DNA from: Eutreptiella sp. 'Long Island Sound 2002'
Lineage: Eukaryota; Euglenozoa; Euglenophyceae; Eutreptiales; Eutreptiaceae
Length of the DNA stretch: 64,000 nt
Assembly (NCBI GenBank): GCA_964036045.1
Contig: OZ038383.1
Span: forward strand, 41,004,354-41,068,353
Reading direction: 5' to 3'
The notes under the pieces are model-generated. The model ran no database searches. It was not told where the DNA came from and saw only the letters and a program-made list of their open reading frames with translations. Both the position numbers and the translations under genes were made by a program. This document shows, in pieces, positions 46,279 to 58,201 of this stretch (the stretch's first letter is position 1; each line of letters starts with the position of its first letter).

Positions 46279-46321
46279 CCTGTAGGGATACCACCTAACA
46301 CCTCAAGTTCAAGATGTCCAA

Positions 46322-46740
46322 TCATTGTGTATCCCTCTCTTTTCGGCGTGCATGCAACATGTCCGATAGAGTGCCAATACCATACCGCAAATAGGTATGG
46401 TGGGGTTCGGGGTTCATGGCACGTTGAATAAAATTATTATAGTCCTTGTAGTCCTTTAGGGTGGCGCATGAAGTACACCGAGCATCCCAAATGGGAACAA
46501 ACCGATCACAATGCATGTCGTATGTGGTTTCCCACCTGGGAATCCAAGTGACCTTTGGGAGTTGTGGTAGACCTCCCAACCGGTGAACGGCAAACACTCC
46601 CAAGAGGTGGCTCTCTTCATGTAATCTGGTATCCAGCCTGTACAATCCACCATTTCCACTTCAACGGGTGGTTCCTGCAGCATGTCGGGGGACAAGACAA
46701 CACCGTCTACCGTGGTGTCCGTAGTACAACACTAGGCCCC
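46322..46740 (-). CDS. Unknown protein, two frame-shifted segments
   Basis: Segment one reads EPPVEVEMVDCTGWIPDYMK and WECLPFTGWEVYHNSQ. Near 46,555 the signal moves to a second frame: LPKVTWIPRWETTYDMHCDR, FVPIWDARCTSCATLKDYKD and YGIGTLSDMLHARRKERDTQ. Both look coding, so a frameshift or tiny unseen intron separates them. Probably the same gene as 45,869-46,278. Confidence 0.35.
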
Positions 46741-47079
46741 ACTTGATGGCGGTGATTCGGCTGAAGCATGGAAAGCCAAAACATCCGGGGATTGTGATCG
46801 TTCTCTAAACATTGCGTATTGTGGCAACTAACGGACATGGAACACTAAATAGGGTATTGATAGCAAGCAAGTCTTTTCGTTGACTAAATGGCCTCATTCC
46901 TTTCCCCTTTGTGCACGGCATACAAAAAATGCCTGCATGTGCTTGTGGGCTGGTCCTCAAGCAAGTTACCGACGAGAACATTGCGTCTCATTGAGGCAAG
47001 TGCGAAGCACAAGGCTCTCATGAAAAGTTGGCGGACAAGCGGGACCATACGTGCACTTGTGGGAAAGTGATGAAGGGGG

Positions 47080-47289
47080 TCACGTCTCGGCAAATTGCCC
47101 AACACAATGAATTTTGCCGGCAAACCAAGGGGTCGAAAGGCCAAAGTACTTTGACTCCGTTTTGGCAACATCACAAAGGGATTGCATAGAACAACACCAT
47201 ACAATACGTACGGTACCTTCAGGGACCCAGTCCACAACCCGGTACGATTGCCGTCGTACCCACGGGATCTTCAAAGCGATGTACACCAC
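47080..47289 (-). CDS. Unknown protein, candidate exon
   Basis: Reads YIALKIPWVRRQSYRVVDWV, PEGTVRIVWCCSMQSLCDVA and KYFGLSTPWFAGKIHCVGQF. The tryptophan and basic pattern is mildly transposase-like, but no catalytic triad can be traced. It is on the same strand as the two segments downstream of it. Confidence 0.3.
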   Translation of the reverse strand: MVYIALKIPWVRRQSYRVVDWVPEGTVRIVWCCSMQSLCDVAKTESKYFGLSTPWFAGKIHCVGQFAET

Positions 47290-50200
47290 TGAAACGAGCG
47301 CTGGGTCCGGCAGTATCGTGGGCCACTAGCTCGTTTCGACCCACACAGACCACTACCTCGTGCCGGGGCTGGGCTTTGAGGGCGGGACTTCAAGGAGCAA
47401 CAAACAACATTTGTATGGCACCTCGTCTTGCATGATCCGGTGCTCAAAGCATGGACAGTTTGATGGAACAACTTAGTGCAGTAGTTCCACTCCACAGTAT
47501 CACGCACTAGGCTCAAAACCCCTAGACAAGGGGCCCCCGGCGCAGAAGCTGCAGCTGCTTGGTCAAGCCAGGCCGCCAAATCTCCGCGCCGCGTCACTTG
47601 CTCCCCCTGTACCGGGTCGAATGCGAATTTGGCACTCAAAGCATGGATGGTTTGATGTAAGGGAAGCAAAGGGGAACCCCTACCGCCTCTGGCAGCAACA
47701 TAACCCCTACCTTCTCATCACCACAAGGGCTGAACTATTTGACATGTTTGTTCAATACACGGCATTTGTCCCCATCTGTCCCCATCTGGGAAAGATCAAT
47801 GTGGCCAAAAAATGAGAACTGGCTACACAAATCCTGCCTTCTTGGGGGTCAAGGGAAAATGGCAAGAAAAAACTGAGCATTTTGAGTATCAACATATGGG
47901 GTGACGGGTTTTACCAACCCCTTCAAATGGGGCACCAAGATTTTCCGGCACCTATGGTGCCCACCAACTTCTCCATATTGGCATGTACTATGGTTGGGAC
48001 CATTTAAACATTTTGGCCCCTGGGAGGGGTGGGGGTGGGGCTTGGGATCGGGGGCTGCACCTGGGCACCCCCCGTGGTGTATTCTTTTGACAACCGGTAC
48101 AATGGTATAATGGTTGTGGCATAATCACTGATGTCATGCTGTGACACAATACCTAAATGGCAGCCAAACTAGAGTAATTAACCGGTTAGCAACTCACAAA
48201 AAATCAGTTAATCGGTTAGGGGTTGGTAAATGGCTTCATAAACCTTCATCAACCTCAGGACAATCTACGTTACGCATGGAGTCGGGCACTTAGCTCCATG
48301 CGGCTGCAGCAAACCTGTCATTGAGATTCAACCCATTGTCACAAGCAGGGCGAAATATACATGAAATTGAACTCATTGTCGGGCAAAATATACAGACACA
48401 CTCAAATGTGGTCCAACAGTGAGACGTGATTGACAGGCATCAAACATCACAATGCACAGGAAATGCAAAGGTCCCCCAAATCTATCAGGGGAATGGCTAT
48501 GGACGTGTAGACTGCAGTACACCTGATGCCACGTGTGGGACTGCACACCCTGTCGGTCCTGCAGACTGCAAACCGGTAAATGGCGTTTTTGCGACTCTAC
48601 GTCAGGTTTACTCTCATATTTAGCACGAAATCTCCTTGGCATACTGAAATGGGGGAATGGGGGTATTATTGGACCCTTTTCCTGAAGGGGACCGTCCGCC
48701 TCCGCCCTTAATCTTGTCTTTTCACGTCTACAACGTGACGACAATGTCCACAATCAGCAGACGGTATTTATTGTAGCACACTGTATTTACAGACTGTATA
48801 CCACGTTTGCACCACTCCTCCATACTTTGTCCCCATTACCCCTTGCAGCCCCACCCCCCCCTTGGGCGCAAGGGGATGGCAGTGTTCAATCTGTAAACAC
48901 TGTCTGCAGTCTGTACACATGGTGTGCTCATTGTAGGCATGGCATAGATGAGGTTTTTTTCGTAGTGAGTTGCAAGCACCGAACCGTATGTAGGGTGCCG
49001 AAGGGGATGGGTATATGGGGAGTATGGGGGGGTTATGGGCAGGTGATGGCGGTGTGTATGTGAGAGGAGGGGGGGGGATAGAGGAAATGTTTCGCTAGAC
49101 TCACATGCCTCATTACACCGGGCGAAAACTGACCCTGGGTGCACACCTTATGCGCGCCAACCTCTCCCGTGCACCTCATAAGAACCGAACCGCTACCCGC
49201 CCCCTCCGCCTTGAGTGCGCCAAACCCTCTGTGCACCAACCCCTTGAGCTGCCCCAAACCCCCTCCAGCGCTCTTGGTTTGCTCGGCCCTCGCTCCAGTC
49301 ACCCATTGTAACACTACTTGAAGGTCCCACAAACAGCGCCATGCCGTTGACAGGTAATTAGCGATGGCAAACGTCACTCAAATGTTGCCACGTGCACACC
49401 AACCCTACCAAAGGGGTCACAAGAATTATTGGGTGTCTGGTGTGCAACTGTAGGTGAGGCCGAACTTTCAGTGAACGTTACACAACTATTGGTGGGTGCA
49501 CAGCAACCCCAAAACGGTACCCGCTTCACCCCACCCCACGCCTGCACGCTTCGTGGGTGCCAAAACCCCCTGCGCCAAACCCCTACTACGCGCCTCATGT
49601 GCAGCAAAACCCCCCAGGATCCGGCGGAACTATTGCACAGAGAGGCAGGCTGAAGGGCGCATGCGGGGGGGGGGGGTGCAAATATCACACTTGTATTGCA
49701 CAACCTGATTGAAGAGGGTGGGGGGGCCTAAACAAGTTACAAATTTACAGAGGCACTAGACAAGCCAGTGCTCCTACCCACTGGGCTGTGGCAGCGGAAC
49801 ACGATATCAGAAAGGCATCTCCAGCGGCCGTAGCTTTATCACAAGGGTAAGTGAACAGTATGAGACAGCAAAACTCGAGAACTACAACCTTAATTCCACA
49901 TGGACGTAGCACATGGACTCACTTACCATCACCGAAAAAAGTGGTGAGGGAGTGCAAAAAGATAAAAAAGGCAACCGTCAGGAGGCAATGGCAAATGGGA
50001 AGAAAATTGAGATTATCAAAGAATGGAAGGTTACAGGTTTGGCGTCATGCATGAAAGACCACATTCCAAGGCTTGCAATTACGTAAAGAACCACTTTGGT
50101 AAGTTAGGGGTAAGAATTCAGGTTAGATTTGGTACCAACCTGGGTCAGGGCTCGCATGAATGCCAGACTTCCCGTTACGGTACCTTACATTACGTTTCCT

Positions 50201-50809
50201 GCACGGCAACAAGGTTGTGTGGCAGGTCTCGGTATTCATGATAACAGACACAATAAATCTGAGGTGACGGGACGCTTAGCGGTCAGCAGCCATAATGGTA
50301 CCCAATGCAGTGTAGGAGACGTCCAGCCCAGTAGGATACTCAGCATCATCCTGCACACACAAACCAGCAAAAAATCTCTGGCTTGATGCCAATTCTGCGG
50401 ACTGTGCTGCGACATGGGGAATCTGATCTCCTTTGGGGTGGCATGGTACAGTTTCGGGTACAGGTAGGGTCCGGAGAGGAAGAGGCTTGCCAGTTGGGAT
50501 GCACAGTCGTGTCAAAGTTTGCGATTTGGATGAAAACGATTTTCTTCTGCTCCTTATCATGGAAGCCTGAATCATGGAATCTCCCTGGAATATGCCCAGA
50601 CTCCCTCCGAGAAAAAAAGGGAGAATCAGAACGCAGAAGTAACATGTGCACATGTGCGCACGTGCACACACCCAACCTCCTTGTATGGGACGCCGCACGC
50701 TAGTCACATTATGGGGACCCTCTCCCAGCCCCAACCTCTCGGGCAGGTGACCAATGGGTCAAGTGCATAACCCCCACACTAACCCCCTGACCCCCTGCAC
50801 CCTTCCCGC
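47290..50809. other. Largely unassigned, no convincing gene
   Basis: Contains dispersed ACATTTTGGCCCC-type sequence (near 48,009, also near 45,227), a two-copy TTAACCGGTTAG/TTAATCGGTTAG repeat at 48,178-48,220, a short ATTGT-C-GGGC-AAATATACA duplication near 48,335-48,395 and G runs near 49,070 and 49,664. Frames on both strands show no recognisable motifs. Confidence 0.4.
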
Positions 50810-50819
50810 CCAAGATACG

Positions 50820-51420
50820 ACCCATTCTTGGTTTTAGGGCTGATTGAGCAAAGATTTTGGGCCATTTTGGGCCAATTTTGGGGAGTTTCTCGGACATATC
50901 GTGGAGTTAGAGGGCTTCAGGGGGCTCTTTGACATCCGTGAAGCCAAACCGCACATGCAGCGTAGCAACCGTTTCCCTTGTTTGGCCGCGTTGAATGGGT
51001 TCCAGGGCTGTTTTGGGCAAAAAAAGGCTATTTTGGGGGACAAGATGCGCAGTTCTCGGAGGGCACTTGCCCACTTGGCGCCACCGCCCGGGGCGCCACT
51101 GTTGAATTTTTGGCCCAAAACTTGGATTTGGCAAAGGTACAACCTAGGGTCTAGGATGGGTAGAGTAGAGTAGAGCCCGGAGCGATGAGACGGAGCAAAA
51201 TCCAAAACGAAAGAGAGAATTACGTGTTGTTGCTCGTTGCTGTCATTGTTGTTGCTAGCTAAATTTAAGAGGAGAGGGGTGTAGAGAGGGGTGGTATGAC
51301 ACCATTACACCCGTGCCCCCGCCCCCCTACCCCACTACCGGTTGGGTTTTGGCGGGGGTTTGAGGACCCCCCAAAAATTTTGGGTGGGGTTTTCAAGAAA
51401 ATGGGTTTCGGAGGGATTTA
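50820..51420 (+). repeat. Large inverted repeat, left arm
   Basis: This 600-bp arm aligns to the reverse complement of 51,880-52,540. Shared landmarks in order are TTTCTCGGACAT, GGAGTTA.AGGGC, GGCTATTTTGGG, GGATTTGGCAA, ACAACCTAGG.TCTAGGA, GAGTAGAGTA, CCCGGAGC.ATGAGACGGAGC, TTTAA.GGAGAGGGGTGTAG and CCCCCCTACCCCACTA. Overall similarity is moderate, so the arms are old copies of one element in opposite orientation. Confidence 0.7.
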
Positions 51421-51632
51421 TAATGCTACGGTCCGTCCTTGGTAGGATTTTTGTGCACATTTCCTGCTTTCTGTCTATGTAGCTCATGCCTATTTATCCA
51501 CACCATACTGCTGGTTTGCATTGTTGCTGCATTTCGGAGCTTGTTGTGGGGACCCATTGTCTCAAGGAGACTCATATCGAGCTTTCCAACAGTTGGAATC
51601 TCATTGCCGCTTGCCTCCCTCGCTCTCGCTCT

Positions 51633-51747
<115 letters not shown>

Positions 51748-51879
51748 CCTTTCCCACAGCTCCACCCCTAGGGAACAACAACATTTCAGCCAACCCCCCC
51801 CCCTAAAAACAGCCAAAGTCAGCAGATAAGGACAGTTTCCCCCCCACTCTTTTGCCCGTATAGAACATCCCCCCCCAAT

Positions 51880-52540
51880 CCCTCCAAAAATCATTTTTTT
51901 TGAACTCCCCACCCGAAAAGTGGGGGGGGGGGCACCCGAACCCCCCCCCCCCCCCGCTCCAAAGCCCAACCTCTAGTGGGGTAGGGGGGCGGGTGTAATA
52001 TTGTCATAATTTTTCCTACACCCCTCTCCCTTTAAATCTAGCTAACAAGCAACAAGCAAGCACGCAACAAGCAAGCAAGCAACAAGCAAAAAGCACTTCT
52101 CCTTTCTGTTTTGATATTGCTCCGTCTCATTGCTCCGGGTTGTACTCTACTCTAGCCTTCCTAGAGCCTAGGTTGTGCCGTTGCCAAATCCTAGCTATTT
52201 GCGAAAAACAGAGTGGTGGCACCCCGGCGCGTTAGCGGCAAGGTGGGTGGTGCCCTCCCAAAATAGCACATTTTGTGCCCCAAAACCGCCTTCTGAGGCC
52301 CTGAAACGGCGCCGAAACCCGATGAAAACGGATGAATGAAGGAAGACGGTCGCTAAGCACGACGTGCGCCTTGACCTCCTTGTGACCAAGAGCCCTTTGT
52401 TGCCCTATAACTCCAAGACATGTCCGAGAAACGGCCAACAAAAATGGACAAATACACTATGGATTGTGCGCAGCTTGTGTCAACCAACACCAAATCCAGG
52501 GCCCGGCCGTATATTGGGCTACGTTGCTCAGAACCAAATT
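51880..52540 (-). repeat. Large inverted repeat, right arm
   Basis: Reverse-oriented partner of 50,820-51,420. It adds a local GCAAGCAACAAGCAAGCAA repeat near 52,047-52,090 that replaces the TTGTTGCTCGTTGCTG part of the left arm. Confidence 0.7.
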
Positions 52541-52984
52541 CCGAGGGCACTTGGTGCACCCGCAACCTCCACTTTTTGGGGTGTCCAAACCTTAGAATTG
52601 CCTAACGAGACGCCTACGCACCCCTACCACTGGTCACTTCGCGGAGCCGAAGGGCAGCATGGGCCGTGCACAGTGGGGGCCAATGGTGGGTTCAGAGGGG
52701 TTGCCGCGGCGAAAAAAAATGCTATTTTGCAAAGTTGAGCCGACCACTTGGGATGCCAAAAGAGGTATTTTTGGCTTCTTTTTGAGCCCGCGGTGACACA
52801 TTTTGGGCCGTGGAAAATCCCAAAATGCCTCGAGAATGGCCACTTGGGGCCAAAAAAGGGTCAAAATGGGTCAAAAATGTGCCGTAGCTTGGTAAGGATT
52901 GGCGGTGCATAGACAAGGCAGTGCATACAAAAGTGCTAATATTCGGGACAGGCGCGCTAAAATAAGGCGATCACGGGCGCAAAG

Positions 52985-53100
52985 CGCCGTAAAGCTGGCG
53001 CCTAAGGCGCCGGACCGGGTTCCAGACCCCGAGGGGGGGGGGGCAGGAGAGGGGGGGCAAAGCTCTCATGAGCCATAAACATATGTACATATACATGATA
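52985..53100. repeat. Isolated diverged relative of part of the 913-bp unit
   Basis: GGCGCCTAAGGCGCCGGACC, GGGTTCCAGACCCCGAGGGG and a G run, then GAGCCATAAACATATGTACA, parallel GGGCGCCAAAGGCTCCGAAC, GGGGTTCCGGACCCCTTGGG, a G run and AAGCCATGTATGTACC in the 913-bp unit. It sits 0.9 kb before the array. Confidence 0.6.
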
Positions 53101-53436
53101 ATATATGGGCGTTTGAACCGGGGGGGGGGGATAGAGGAGGGTTTTGACGCAAAATCGGAGTCCTTTTGGGGCCGTTTTTGATCCCCCCCCCCCCGACGTA
53201 GGTATGGGTTTTGTTGAAAAATTGGGACTCAACTATGTTGGATATGGAGAATTTCAAAATCAAGGTCCGATGGCCAAATGAAACAGTGGCATGGCCATGC
53301 GAAGTAGGGAAGTACGATGCTTTTTAGAAAAGCCACTGGTGTGCCTCAATAGTACACCACGACCAACAACCGGCCGGACCTACATCTCCAACATAGCAGT
53401 TTGGTGACGAAAGAAGGGGGGGGGGGGATAAATCCG

Positions 53437-53670
53437 TGCATTTTGATGTGCTACATTCAGAAAATGCAAGAGTTCGCCCTCAACAAGACCATGTGTTGGA
53501 GAATCGGCAAATTTGCATCCAAACAGCAACATTTGCTCTGACAAAAATTGGCTATCATCACCGTGGTAGTGGACCTGAGGACAGTAAACGCAAAAAGTCT
53601 CTCGCATGTTGTCTTCTTGAGCCGGAACTCTTGCATTTTTCAATTCAGCACATCAAAATGCAAGAATGCA
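53437..53670. mobile_element. Small fold-back element with about 80-bp inverted ends
   Basis: The left arm starts GCATTTTGATGTGCTACATT, then AAAATGCAAGAGTTCGCCCT. The reverse complement of the right arm starts GCATTTTGATGTGCTGAATT, then AAAATGCAAGAGTTCCGGCT. Arms diverge toward the centre and enclose about 70 bp. There is no coding capacity. It resembles a miniature inverted-repeat element. Confidence 0.65.
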
Positions 53671-53765
53671 TGCATGCAAGAATATAATGCTTTACCAACT
53701 TATGCCACGTTGTTTACCCGGGTACGTCCCGTTTACCTGTGGATCCAAGAAATAGAGGCCTGTAG

Positions 53766-54002
53766 GTGGTAGACATTGCGTGCCCCATGTAGGCAATGTC
53801 TGTTGGACGTGGTCTGCTAAAGCAGACACCAGCGGCACATTGCTGACACGAAGAGGCAGTATTAGGGAGAGGCGGAAGGCCCCCTTCCCCAAAACGGTGC
53901 ACTAACGCCGTGTACCCATGTATAGGGGCTGGGCGGTCGATGGTCTGTAGACAGTGTTTGCCCCAAGTCGACATTGCCTGCCCCGTGTAGACATTGTTGG
54001 CC
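53766..54002. repeat. Short hairpins and degenerate GTAGACATTG repeats before the 913-bp array
   Basis: AGACATTGC and GCAATGTCT form a perfect 9-bp stem at 53,771-53,801, and GTCTGCTAAAGCAGAC is a 6-bp stem. TAGACA-type words recur at 53,770, 53,945, 53,990 and 54,010, the last being the array start. Confidence 0.5.
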
Positions 54003-54260
54003 TGTTGTAGACACATAGTGCCAATAGTTGGAACGGGGTCCGCATCCGGGAAGCGATATGCTAAGCTCGTTTACTCATGCTAACATAAGGTACCTCGGGG
54101 CGGGCGCCAAAGGCTCCGAACGGGGTTACAGACCCCTTGGGGGGGGGGGGGTTGGGGGCGGGGCAGGAATAGTATAAGCCATGTATGTACCTACGGTTCG
54201 CCTCGACTTGTGAAGTAAGTTTGCAATCAAGGACAAAAGGCGATGCAAAGGCGAAGCAAT

Positions 54261-54274
54261 GGTTTATATACACT
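54261..54274 (+). promoter_or_regulatory. TATA-like box of the 913-bp unit
   Basis: GGTTTATATACACT lies about 40 bases before the first ATG (54,307) and is conserved in every copy (for example 55,173, 56,088). It could place transcription of the short frames, but no transcript evidence is available. Confidence 0.3.
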
Positions 54275-54548
54275 TGTAGCACCAAGAGTGTTGCCGTTGA
54301 GGGCTAATGTCTTTGGATGCCCCCAAGGTGATCCCCATGACTACTTTGGGGTACCATGACAATGGGGGTACTTTTTTGGAAAAGGCGAATCGGTCCGATT
54401 CACCTTCCCAAAAACTCACTTCACCTTCACTTCGCCTTGAGATTGAAAGTTCACGACAAGCTCACCGCAACCTCACTGCAAGCTCATTGAGGTTCATCAA
54501 AGCTCACTGCAAGCTCACAGAAGGCTCACTAGGGTTGCATGAGGTTAG

Positions 54549-54923
54549 ATGTCCCGTATTTTCACCCCTTTAGTGACCTTTGCTGCGGTGCTCTTTGCAC
54601 AATCGTCTATGATTGTGGTGCTGGCCTTCTACCTTCTATTTTCTTTGAGTGTGGGTGGGTGTCCCTCGCTTTTTTCAATTTGTCATCACAAGGAGGATTT
54701 TGTTGAGTGCATTGTAATCCAAGCTATCCCAAGCAAAATATGGTGTGCAAGCGTCACCAATTCACCTAGGTATGGACCAAATGAAAACGTGGCATGTTTG
54801 GATTGTGGGTGTGGGTGTGAGGTGTGTGAATGGGTACTTGCTGATTGTGTGGTGCGTTGGTGGGTGTGCAAGAGCTCCGCACATGTATTGTATGTGCATG
54901 CTTCACAAATTTCTGTGTTGTAG
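54549..54923 (+). CDS. Array protein, copy 1: membrane-anchored Cys-rich 124-residue frame
   Basis: The 124-residue frame opens MSRIFTPLVT. Residues about 8-36 are strongly hydrophobic (LVTFAAVLFAQSSMIVVLAF onward) and could be a membrane helix or uncleaved signal. The rest holds eleven Cys, including C-x2-C-x-C-x-C-x2-C at residues 83-93 (CLDCGCGCEVC), which suggests metal binding or disulfides. Copy 1 has Phe11, Asn71 and Ser110. An 88-codon frame starting at 54,307 overlaps its start and is the first ATG after the TATA-like box, so translation of the longer frame would need leaky scanning or splicing. The frame is intact in all full copies, but these are so similar that intactness is weak evidence of selection. 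No known family is recognised. Confidence 0.4.
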   Translation: MSRIFTPLVTFAAVLFAQSSMIVVLAFYLLFSLSVGGCPSLFSICHHKEDFVECIVIQAIPSKIWCASVTNSPRYGPNENVACLDCGCGCEVCEWVLADCVVRWWVCKSSAHVLYVHASQISVL

Positions 54924-55461
54924 ACACATAGTGCCAATAGTTGGAACGGGGTCCGCATCCGGGAAGCGATATGCTAAGCTCGTTTACTCATGCTAACATA
55001 AGGTACCTCGGGGCGGGCGCCAAAGGCTCCGAACGGGGTTCCGGACCCCTTGGGGGGGGGATGGGGGGGGGTGGGGCAAGAATAGTATAAGCCATGTATG
55101 TACCTACGGTTCGCCTCGACTTGTGAAGTAAGTTTGCAATCAAGGACAAAAGGCGATGCAAAGGCGAAGCAATGGTTTATATACACTTGTAGCACCAAGA
55201 GTGTTGCCGCTGAGGGCTAATGTCTTTGGATGCCCCCAAGGGGATCCCCATGACTACTTTGGGGTACCATGACAATGGGGGTACTTTTTTGGAAAAGGCG
55301 AATCGGTCCGATTCACCTTCCCAAAAACTCACTTCACCTTCACTTCGCCTTGAGATTGAAAGTTCACGACAAGCTCACCGCAACCTCACTGCAAGCTCAT
55401 TGAGGTTCATCAAAGCTCACTGCAAGCTCACAGAAGGCTCACTAGGGTTGCATGAGGTTAG

Positions 55462-55836
55462 ATGTCCCGTATTTTCACCCCTTTAGTGACCTTTGCTGCG
55501 GTGCTCTTTGCACAATCGTCTATGATTGTGGTGCTGGCCTTCTACCTTCTATTTTCTTTGAGTGTGGGTGGGTGTCCCTCGCTTTTTTCAATTTGTCATC
55601 ACAAGGAGGATTTTGTTGAGTGCATTGTAATCCAAGCTATCCCAAGCAAAATATGGTGTGCAAGCGTCACCGATTCACCTAGGTATGGACCAAATGAAAA
55701 TGTGGCATGTTTGGATTGTGGGTGTGGGTGTGAGGTGTGTGAATGGGTACTTGCTGATTGTGTGGTGCGTTGGTGGGTGTGCAAGAGCTCCGCGCATGTA
55801 TTGTATGTGCATGCTTCACAAATTTCTGTGTTGTAG
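55462..55836 (+). CDS. Array protein, copy 2
   Basis: As copy 1 but Asp71. This unit belongs to the sequence type with AAGGGGATCCCC and an unbroken GAATCGGTCCGATTC palindrome (type A). Confidence 0.4.
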   Translation: MSRIFTPLVTFAAVLFAQSSMIVVLAFYLLFSLSVGGCPSLFSICHHKEDFVECIVIQAIPSKIWCASVTDSPRYGPNENVACLDCGCGCEVCEWVLADCVVRWWVCKSSAHVLYVHASQISVL

Positions 55837-56375
55837 ACACATAGTGCCAATAGTTGGAACGGGGTCCGCATCCGGGAAGCGATATGCTAAGCTCGTTTAC
55901 TCATGCTAACATAAGGTACCTCGGGGCGGGCGCCAAAGGCTCCGAACGGGGTTCCGGACCCCTTGGGGGGGGGATGGGGGGGGGGGGGGGCAAGAATAGT
56001 ATAAGCCATGTATGTACCTACGGTTCGCCTCGACTTGTGAAGTAAGTTTGCAATCAAGGACAAAAGGCGATGCAAAGGTGAAGCAATGGTTTATATACAC
56101 TTGTAGCACCAAGAGTGTTGCCGCTGAGGGCTAATGTCTTTGGATGCCCCCAAGGTGATCCCCATGACTACTTTGGGGTACCATGACAATGGGGGTGCTT
56201 TTTTGAAAAAGGCGAATCGGTCCGCTTCACCTTCCCAAAAACTCACTTCACCTTCACTTCGCCTTGAGATTGAAAGTTCACGACAAGCTCACCGCAACCT
56301 CACTGCAAGCTCATTGAAGTTCATCAAAGCTCACTGCAAGCTCACAGAAGGCTCACTAGGGTTGCATGAGGTTAG

Positions 56376-56750
56376 ATGTCCCGTATTTTCACCCCTTTAG
56401 TGACCTTTGCTGCGGTGCTCTTTGCACAATCGTCTATGATTGTGGTGCTGGCCTTCTACCTTCTATTTTCTTTGAGTGTGGGTGGGTGTCCCTCGCTTTT
56501 TTCAATTTGTCATCACAAGGAGGATTTTGTTGAGTGCATTGTAATCCAAGCTATCCCAAGCAAAATATGGTGTGCAAGCGTCACCAATTCACCTAGGTAT
56601 GGACCAAATGAAAATGTGGCATGTTTGGATTGTGGGTGTGGGTGTGAGGTGTGTGAATGGGTACTTGCTGATTGTGTGGTGCGTTGGTGGGTGTGCAAGA
56701 GCTCCGCGCATGTATTGTATGTGCATGCTTCACAAATTTCTGTGTTGTAG
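56376..56750 (+). CDS. Array protein, copy 3
   Basis: Same protein as copy 1 (Phe11, Asn71). Type B unit: AAGGTGATCCCC, GTGCTTTTTTGAAAAAGG and GTCCGCTTCACC. Confidence 0.4.
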   Translation: MSRIFTPLVTFAAVLFAQSSMIVVLAFYLLFSLSVGGCPSLFSICHHKEDFVECIVIQAIPSKIWCASVTNSPRYGPNENVACLDCGCGCEVCEWVLADCVVRWWVCKSSAHVLYVHASQISVL

Positions 56751-57288
56751 ACACATAGTGCCAATAGTTGGAACGGGGTCCGCATCCGGGAAGCGATATG
56801 CTAAGCTCGTTTACTCATGCTAACATAAGGTACCTCGGGGCGGGCGCCAAAGGCTCCGAACGGGGTTCCGGACCCCTTGGGGGGGGGATGGGGGGGGGTG
56901 GGGCAAGAATAGTATAAGCCATGTATGTACCTACGGTTCGCCTCGACTTGTGAAGTAAGTTTGCAATCAAGGACAAAAGGCGATGCAAAGGCGAAGCAAT
57001 GGTTTATATACACTTGTAGCACCAAGAGTGTTGCCGCTGAGGGCTAATGTCTTTGGATGCCCCCAAGGGGATCCCCATGACTACTTTGGGGTACCATGAC
57101 AATGGGGGTACTTTTTTGGAAAAGGCGAATCGGTCCGATTCACCTTCCCAAAAACTCACTTCACCTTCACTTCGCCTTGAGATTGAAAGTTCACGACAAG
57201 CTCACCGCAACCTCACTGCAAGCTCATTGAGGTTCATCAAAGCTCACTGCAAGCTCACAGAAGGCTCACTAGGGTTGCATGAGGTTAG

Positions 57289-57663
57289 ATGTCCCGTATT
57301 TTCACCCCTTTAGTGACCTTTGCTGCGGTGCTCTTTGCACAATCGTCTATGATTGTGGTGCTGGCCTTCTACCTTCTATTTTCTTTGAGTGTGGGTGGGT
57401 GTCCCTCGCTTTTTTCAATTTGTCATCACAAGGAGGATTTTGTTGAGTGCATTGTAATCCAAGCTATCCCAAGCAAAATATGGTGTGCAAGCGTCACCGA
57501 TTCACCTAGGTATGGACCAAATGAAAATGTGGCATGTTTGGATTGTGGGTGTGGGTGTGAGGTGTGTGAATGGGTACTTGCTGATTGTGTGGTGCGTTGG
57601 TGGGTGTGCAAGAGCTCCGCGCATGTATTGTATGTGCATGCTTCACAAATTTCTGTGTTGTAG
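57289..57663 (+). CDS. Array protein, copy 4
   Basis: Asp71; type A unit, protein identical to copy 2. Confidence 0.4.
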   Translation: MSRIFTPLVTFAAVLFAQSSMIVVLAFYLLFSLSVGGCPSLFSICHHKEDFVECIVIQAIPSKIWCASVTDSPRYGPNENVACLDCGCGCEVCEWVLADCVVRWWVCKSSAHVLYVHASQISVL

Positions 57664-58201
57664 ACACATAGTGCCAATAGTTGGAACGGGGTCCGCATCC
57701 GGGAAGCGATATGCTAAGCTCGTTTACTCATGCTAACATAAGGTACCTCGGGGCGGGCGCCAAAGGCTCCGAACGGGGTTCCGGACCCCTTGGGGGGGGG
57801 GATGGGGGGGGGGGGGCAAGAATAGTATAAGCCATGTATGTACCTACGGTTCGCCTCGACTTGTGAAGTAAGTTTGCAATCAAGGACAAAAGGCGATGCA
57901 AAGGCGAAGCAATGGTTTATATACACTTGTAGCACCAAGAGTGTTGCCGCTGAGGGCTAATGTCTTTGGATGCCCCCAAGGTGATCCCCATGACTACTTT
58001 GGGGTACCATGACAATGGGGGTGCTTTTTTGAAAAAGGCGAATCGGTCCGCTTCACCTTCCCAAAAACTCACTTCACCTTCACTTCGCCTTGAGATTGAA
58101 AGTTCACGACAAGCTCACCGCAACCTCACTGCAAGCTCATTGAAGTTCATCAAAGCTCACTGCAAGCTCACAGAAGGCTCACTAGGGTTGCATGAGGTTA
58201 G

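Noticed and set aside
54686-54958. 90-codon antisense frame in each 913-bp unit
   Set aside because: It is the shadow of the 124-codon frame, His/Thr-rich because the sense strand is GTG-rich, with no independent support.
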